Source: Bacteroidales bacterium
GTDB taxonomy: Bacteria > Bacteroidota > Bacteroidia > Bacteroidales > Muribaculaceae
Length of the DNA: 10,696 nucleotides
Assembly (NCBI GenBank): GCA_019420545.1
Contig: JAHZGZ010000074.1
Location: 1-10,696 of the forward strand
Reading direction: 5' to 3'
Shown: positions 7,138-10,696 of the stretch, in pieces
Position numbering within the stretch: the first letter of the stretch is position 1
Layout of the letters: each line of letters begins with the position of its first letter
Position numbers and translations under genes: made by a program
The notes under the pieces: model-generated
Told to the model about the DNA's origin: nothing
Databases searched by the model: none
What the model saw: the letters and a program-made list of their open reading frames with translations, nothing else

Positions 7138-7303
7138 CCGACACAATCACTCTCACAAGATTATTACAATCCGGTGAAAATACACATCCCTCCATGAAAA
7201 ACAGCAGGATAAGCATGTATATATTATGAAACGTATACACCTCGATTACCTCAACTCCTAAAAAATAAATGTCCTCGGATATCTTCAAGTAAAAAATTAG
7301 CCT

Positions 7304-7311
7304 TAACTTTG
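7304..7311 (+). promoter_or_regulatory. -7 promoter box for the phosphatase-GH123 operon
   Basis: TAACTTTG exactly matches TAnnTTTG, 39 bases before the ATG at 7351. It overlaps the in-frame TTG at 7309, which therefore cannot be a start codon on the main transcript. This decides the gene start in favour of 7351. The 160 bases between the aldolase terminator and this box are AT-rich and hold nothing else I can support. Confidence 0.65.
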
Positions 7312-7350
7312 AATTCGGCATATCATCACATCAAAACCAATCCAATCACA

Positions 7351-8523
7351 ATGCTTCTCTACAAACGCTTTCAGCTTGCGATCCTATTCGCAATACTATC
7401 GCTTACACCAGCATGGGCAATCAGGATCATCTCGGGTCCATATTTACAGAATGTAGGCGAAGATCAGGTCACCATAATGTGGCGCACCGACACGGATGCT
7501 ACCGCATGGGTGGAAACAGCTCCTGACGACAAACTCAACTTCTATGCCGAGCAACGCCCGCGCTATTACGCCACCGATCTGGGCCGTGCCGTAATCGGGA
7601 AAGTACATAAAGTAACGGTAAGCGGGCTCAACCCCGGCACCACATACCGCTACCGCGTATTCTCAGAGGAAGTTCTTGACCAAAAGGCCAAACATGTCAG
7701 ATATGGAGAGACAGCATCGACAAATGTATTCAAGAAAGCGCCGCTTACTTTCCGCACACGCAGCTCTGAGTCTCCGACTCTCGATTTCGTGATGGTAAAC
7801 GACATTCACGGCGACAACGAGCTATTGACCGATCTTACCGCCGGTGTCGAAAAAGGAAAGACCGACTTTGTGCTTTTCAACGGGGACATGGTAAGCTTTA
7901 TGAACAGCGAGGATCAGGTATTCGAGGGCTTCATCGATACTGCATCAAAACTCTTCGCCTCCGAAACGCCGTTCTACATGTCACGCGGCAACCACGAGAC
8001 ACGCGGGTTTGCCGCCAAGGAGTATATGCGTTACTTCCCCACCCCCACCGGCCGCCCCTATTACACATTCCGCAGCGGTCCGGTATGCTTTGTCGTACTC
8101 GACGGTGGCGAAGACAAGCCCGACAATGATATTGAATATTCACGCACATCGTTTTTCGACGACTACCGACGCGAAGAGGCCGACTGGTTGCGTGGAGTTA
8201 CACAAAGCGAGGAATTCCGCAACGCACCTTTCCGTATTGTAGTCATCCATGTGCCTCCGGTCAACTCCACATGGCACGGCCCCCTGCATACCAAAGAACT
8301 TTTTCTACCCATCCTCAACAATGCCGGCATCGACATGATGATCTGTGGTCATCTCCACCGTCACTTCTACAACGAAGCGGGTAGTTACGGAGCCAACTTC
8401 CCGATACTCATAAACGCCAACACCGAGGCCGCCAATTTCCATGCCGACAACGACACACTGACATTCACCATCACCGACCGTCAGGGAAAGCCGCGCCTCA
8501 CCAAATCATATCCCCGCAAATAG
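7351..8523 (+). CDS. Secreted purple acid phosphatase-like metallophosphoesterase
   Basis: From the ATG at 7351 the protein has 390 residues and begins with a signal peptide (MLLYKRF, a hydrophobic core, then TPAWA with cleavage likely after Ala23). An upstream in-frame TTG at 7309 is rejected because it lies inside the promoter. Residues about 24-135 form an Fn3-like domain of the purple acid phosphatase N-terminal type (GPYLQN, VTIMWRTD, GLNPGTTYRYRV). The calcineurin-like catalytic domain follows with every dinuclear metal motif: NDIHGD (150-155, Asp151/His153), NGDMV (Asp179), RGNHE (213-216, Asn214/His215), VIHVPP (His300) and CGHLH (332-336, His334/His336). It should hydrolyse phosphate esters in the periplasm or outside the cell. 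There is no lipobox. The glycosidase gene starts 10 bases downstream, so the two form an operon. The true substrate is unknown. Confidence 0.92.
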   Translation: MLLYKRFQLAILFAILSLTPAWAIRIISGPYLQNVGEDQVTIMWRTDTDATAWVETAPDDKLNFYAEQRPRYYATDLGRAVIGKVHKVTVSGLNPGTTYRYRVFSEEVLDQKAKHVRYGETASTNVFKKAPLTFRTRSSESPTLDFVMVNDIHGDNELLTDLTAGVEKGKTDFVLFNGDMVSFMNSEDQVFEGFIDTASKLFASETPFYMSRGNHETRGFAAKEYMRYFPTPTGRPYYTFRSGPVCFVVLDGGEDKPDNDIEYSRTSFFDDYRREEADWLRGVTQSEEFRNAPFRIVVIHVPPVNSTWHGPLHTKELFLPILNNAGIDMMICGHLHRHFYNEAGSYGANFPILINANTEAANFHADNDTLTFTITDRQGKPRLTKSYPRK

Positions 8524-8533
8524 AATACCGGAA

Positions 8534-10162
8534 ATGAAAAGATTAAGCAAATTTCTGCTCACCGCCGCACTTATCACTCTGGCGGCTCCCGTCAACGCTC
8601 AGCTGACATGGGCTTCAAAGGATATCCATTATCAACCGGAGACGCCGCTCCCGGCAACGATTGTCGCCGACACACTCATACACGCCTGGCGCGGTGAACG
8701 TGTCGGAGCGCTTGCGCTTATCCATGTGCCCAAAGGGCAGTCTGCCGTATGTACAGCCACCGTCAGCGGGCAGCTTCCCGCGCAGGCTGCATTTGTCGGC
8801 TATGTACTTACCGACAATTTCCGTGCGTGCGGCACGCACCCCGACACGCTCCCGACCTGGAGAGTGCCCGACCTTATCGACACAAAGTCAGGAAGCATAC
8901 ATCTCTCCGGAGAAAGCCGCCCCGTATGGGTGACGGTAGAGGTACCGCGCGACGCCGCTCCGGGGCACTACCGTGAAACACTCTCGGTCGACGGATACAA
9001 TATAAATCTCGATATCGCGGTCTCCGACATGACTCTCCCCGAACCGGCCAAACAGTCATTCCATCTCAACCTCTGGCAGCAACCTTACTCCGTGGCACGC
9101 TTCGGTAATGTCGAGCCTTGGAGCAATGAACACTTCGAACTGCTCAAGCCATATGCCCGCTATCTGGCACGTGCCGGACAGAGCACAGTCTCAGCTATAC
9201 TCTTCTTCGAACCGTGGGGTGTACAGAGCAACGATCTGTTCCTGCCGATGGTAGAAACAATAAAACTAACCGACGGTACGTGGGCCTACAACTACGACAT
9301 ATTCGACCGTTGGGTGCAATTCATGGCCGACAACGGTGTTGACGGTCTCATCGAATGCTTCACCATGATCCCCTGGGAAATGAATTTCCGCTATTACGAC
9401 AAGGCGACTGAAGAATACAAATTCCTGAAAACCACAACCGATACTCCGGAGTACAAGGATCTGTGGGTCAACTTCCTCAAGGCATTCGCATCACATCTCC
9501 GCGAAAAAGGATGGTTTGACCGCGCCATGATAAGCATGGACGAGCGCAAACTATCCGACATGCTCAACGCATATGCCATCATCCGGGAGGCAGAACCGGA
9601 ATTCAAGGTATCACTCGCAGGCAATTACCACCCAGAACTTGCCGACAAACTGTACAGCTATACAATACTCCTTACCGAAGCATTCCCTCCGGGCACAACT
9701 GAAGCCCGGCGTGCCGAAGGCATGATCACCAACCTTTACACCTGCTGTTCACGTCCCGAACCCAACCTCTTCTCCAACAACTCGCCGGCCGACGCCGCAT
9801 GGATTCCTCTCTACTGCACCGCTACCGGACATGACGGTTATCTCCATTGGAGTTTTATGAACTGGACCGACGATCCTCTCACCGACACACGCTTCAAATT
9901 GTTTGCCCCGGGCGACACCTACTTCATATATCCCGAAGGGCGGTCGTCGGTACGCTACGAACGCCTTGTCGAGGGAATCGAACTTAGCGAGAAGGTACGC
10001 CTGCTCCGCGACAAATTCATTGCAGAGGGTGATGCCGCCTCACTTTCCGCCCTGGAAAATGCATTGAATCCTATCCGTATGGGTATAACCGGATCGGCAT
10101 CTCCGACAGCCGCCACCGTGAACTATCTGCGTGCAACTGTCGACCGCCTCTCCTCCCGATAA
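8534..10162 (+). CDS. GH123-family glycoside hydrolase (DUF4091), secreted
   Basis: This 542-residue protein starts with a signal peptide (MKRLSKFLL core, APVNA, cleavage after Ala22). Residues about 23-170 are a beta-sandwich N-domain, and about 175-500 a TIM-barrel catalytic domain. The AMISMDERKL segment places adjacent acidic residues Asp336-Glu337 where GH123 enzymes carry their catalytic pair: Asp stabilises the oxazolinium intermediate and Glu is acid/base. The C-terminal DUF4091 signature is very clear: GYLHWSFMNWTDDPLTD (435-451), APGDTYFIYP (458-467), then SSVRYERLVEGIE (471-483). Characterised GH123 members are exo-beta-N-acetylgalactosaminidases acting on glycosphingolipid or other host glycans, but few are tested. 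GalNAc specificity here is inferred from the family. It follows the phosphatase gene by 10 bases and is closed by a terminator. No lipobox is present, so it is likely periplasmic or secreted. The usual DEP motif reads DER here. Confidence 0.88.
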   Translation: MKRLSKFLLTAALITLAAPVNAQLTWASKDIHYQPETPLPATIVADTLIHAWRGERVGALALIHVPKGQSAVCTATVSGQLPAQAAFVGYVLTDNFRACGTHPDTLPTWRVPDLIDTKSGSIHLSGESRPVWVTVEVPRDAAPGHYRETLSVDGYNINLDIAVSDMTLPEPAKQSFHLNLWQQPYSVARFGNVEPWSNEHFELLKPYARYLARAGQSTVSAILFFEPWGVQSNDLFLPMVETIKLTDGTWAYNYDIFDRWVQFMADNGVDGLIECFTMIPWEMNFRYYDKATEEYKFLKTTTDTPEYKDLWVNFLKAFASHLREKGWFDRAMISMDERKLSDMLNAYAIIREAEPEFKVSLAGNYHPELADKLYSYTILLTEAFPPGTTEARRAEGMITNLYTCCSRPEPNLFSNNSPADAAWIPLYCTATGHDGYLHWSFMNWTDDPLTDTRFKLFAPGDTYFIYPEGRSSVRYERLVEGIELSEKVRLLRDKFIAEGDAASLSALENALNPIRMGITGSASPTAATVNYLRATVDRLSSR

Positions 10163-10184
10163 ACCACACAATCCGCTGATTCAT

Positions 10185-10239
10185 AAAATATCCGGTTCAG
10201 GAACGCTACATCCTGCATCGGATATTTTTAGTTTTTTTT
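10185..10239 (+). terminator. Intrinsic terminator of the phosphatase-GH123 operon
   Basis: AAAATATCCG (10185-10194) is exactly complementary to CGGATATTTT (10219-10228). Inside it, CAGGA (10198-10202) pairs with TCCTG (10211-10215) around an 8-base loop. A T8 run follows at 10232-10239. The A-rich start of the stem could also serve as a U-tract on the opposite strand. Confidence 0.9.
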
Positions 10240-10290
10240 AAGTAGTTTCTTATTTTAGCGCCCACACTTTTTAGCAACCCGCACTCTACA

Positions 10291-10321
10291 TTTAACTTTT
10301 GTTTAACTTTCATTTAACTTT
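10291..10321 (+). repeat. Three tandem TTTAACTTT repeats with 11-bp period
   Basis: Exact copies of TTTAACTTT lie at 10291-10299, 10302-10310 and 10313-10321, each starting 11 bases after the last, so they sit on one face of the helix. A fourth copy (10360-10368) contains the downstream -7 box. They could be operator sites for a regulator, or alternative weak -7 elements, since each holds TAACTTT. Confidence 0.75.
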
Positions 10322-10361
10322 TTTTATTTAGTAACATATCTACTGATATTGAAGTATTATT

Positions 10362-10369
10362 TAACTTTG
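10362..10369 (+). promoter_or_regulatory. -7 promoter box for the lipoprotein gene
   Basis: TAACTTTG exactly matches TAnnTTTG. The predicted start of transcription near 10376 leaves a leader of about 150 bases before the ATG at 10526. The leader (about 10376-10525) has no open reading frame I trust and no strong hairpin. It contains a C/T-rich patch near 10430-10462. Confidence 0.55.
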
Positions 10370-10525
10370 CGAAACTGGTACATCATCGAAACGCAAGCCA
10401 GCACTTACGAATCGACAAAGCTACAATTTCTCCCTGAATCTCTCTACCAATCTCTCCATTCCATACGCAACACTTTCGCAACGCAGTCAACAAGAACCTG
10501 AAAACAAGCAACTAACCTTAAAAAT

Positions 10526-10696
10526 ATGAAACCAATACAGAAGTATCTGATATGGACAATAATGTCTGTATTCTTGCCCATTTCAGCGGCAAGCTGTTCC
10601 TCATCAGATGACAATCCTACGGTTGTCGCCAACGGCGCACGTTTTACTCTGCCGGCAAAAATCGACATCATGCCGGGGGGTGACTTTACGTTCAGT
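10526..10696 (+). CDS. Probable surface lipoprotein, N-terminal fragment
   Basis: The frame opens at ATG 10526 and runs through 57 codons to the right edge, so only the start is seen. MKPIQKY is followed by a hydrophobic stretch and the lipobox SAASC, with Cys24 as lipidation site, so it is a signal peptidase II substrate. The mature start CSSSDDNP, with acidic residues soon after the cysteine, resembles the Bacteroidetes lipoprotein export signal that directs lipoproteins to the cell surface. After a short linker, residues 35-57 (NGARFTLPAKIDIMPGGDFTFS) look like the first strands of a beta-rich domain. I cannot name the family. It is the first gene after a terminated operon and has its own promoter and long leader, so it is regulated separately from the phosphatase-GH123 pair. 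Confidence 0.8.
   Translation, partial: MKPIQKYLIWTIMSVFLPISAASCSSSDDNPTVVANGARFTLPAKIDIMPGGDFTFS

Noticed and set aside
7073..7321. Minus-strand 82-codon open frame between the aldolase and phosphatase genes
   Set aside because: It covers the aldolase terminator hairpin and the phosphatase promoter. Its translation has no recognisable features and is what AT-rich intergenic DNA gives by chance.
7309..7350. TTG start at 7309 for the phosphatase, adding 14 residues
   Set aside because: The TTG lies inside the TAACTTTG promoter box, and the extra residues would bury a good signal peptide that begins at the ATG at 7351.
10444..10671. Minus-strand 75-codon open frame opposite the lipoprotein start
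   Set aside because: The plus strand carries a clear lipoprotein signal with promoter and leader. The minus-strand translation shows no family features.

Overview
The window looks like chromosome of a gut-type Bacteroidales bacterium; Muribaculaceae is my best guess at family level, but that is inference. The support is: repeated TAnnTTTG-type -7 boxes upstream of genes, weak or absent Shine-Dalgarno sequences, a class II aldolase and an 8-Cys ferredoxin in Bacteroidetes style, lipoproteins with acidic residues just after the lipobox cysteine, and a GH123/DUF4091 glycosidase. Base composition is near 50% G+C with AT-rich intergenic stretches. I see no IS element, phage gene, CRISPR array, tRNA or rRNA.

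Left part (1-4121), all on the minus strand. A DUF349-repeat protein runs off the left edge and has its own promoter. Upstream of it lies a three-gene operon, read right to left: a small conserved hypothetical protein, a cyclophilin-type peptidyl-prolyl isomerase lipoprotein, and an M16 zinc peptidase. It starts at a promoter near 4060. A divergent promoter in the same intergenic space drives a cytidylate kinase-like protein on the plus strand.

Middle (4122-7137). The kinase-like gene converges on a minus-strand DUF308/HdeD-like membrane protein gene that is split by an apparent one-base deletion. Then come two independently transcribed plus-strand housekeeping genes. One is a 56-residue 2[4Fe-4S] ferredoxin with a clear terminator. 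The other is a class II fructose-bisphosphate aldolase with a hairpin in its leader and its own terminator.

Right part (7138-10696), plus strand. A two-gene operon encodes a secreted purple-acid-phosphatase-like metallophosphoesterase and a secreted GH123-family glycosidase (DUF4091), closed by a strong terminator. Both products have signal peptides and probably act together on a glycan outside the cytoplasm. A 363-base intergenic region follows. It holds three 11-bp-phased copies of TTTAACTTT, a promoter containing a fourth copy, and a roughly 150-base leader. It leads into the start of a probable surface lipoprotein cut by the right edge.

I did not find a convincing wholly new multi-gene system. 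The most interesting items are the phosphatase-GH123 pair, the phased repeats before the lipoprotein gene, the frameshifted DUF308 gene, and the structured aldolase leader.
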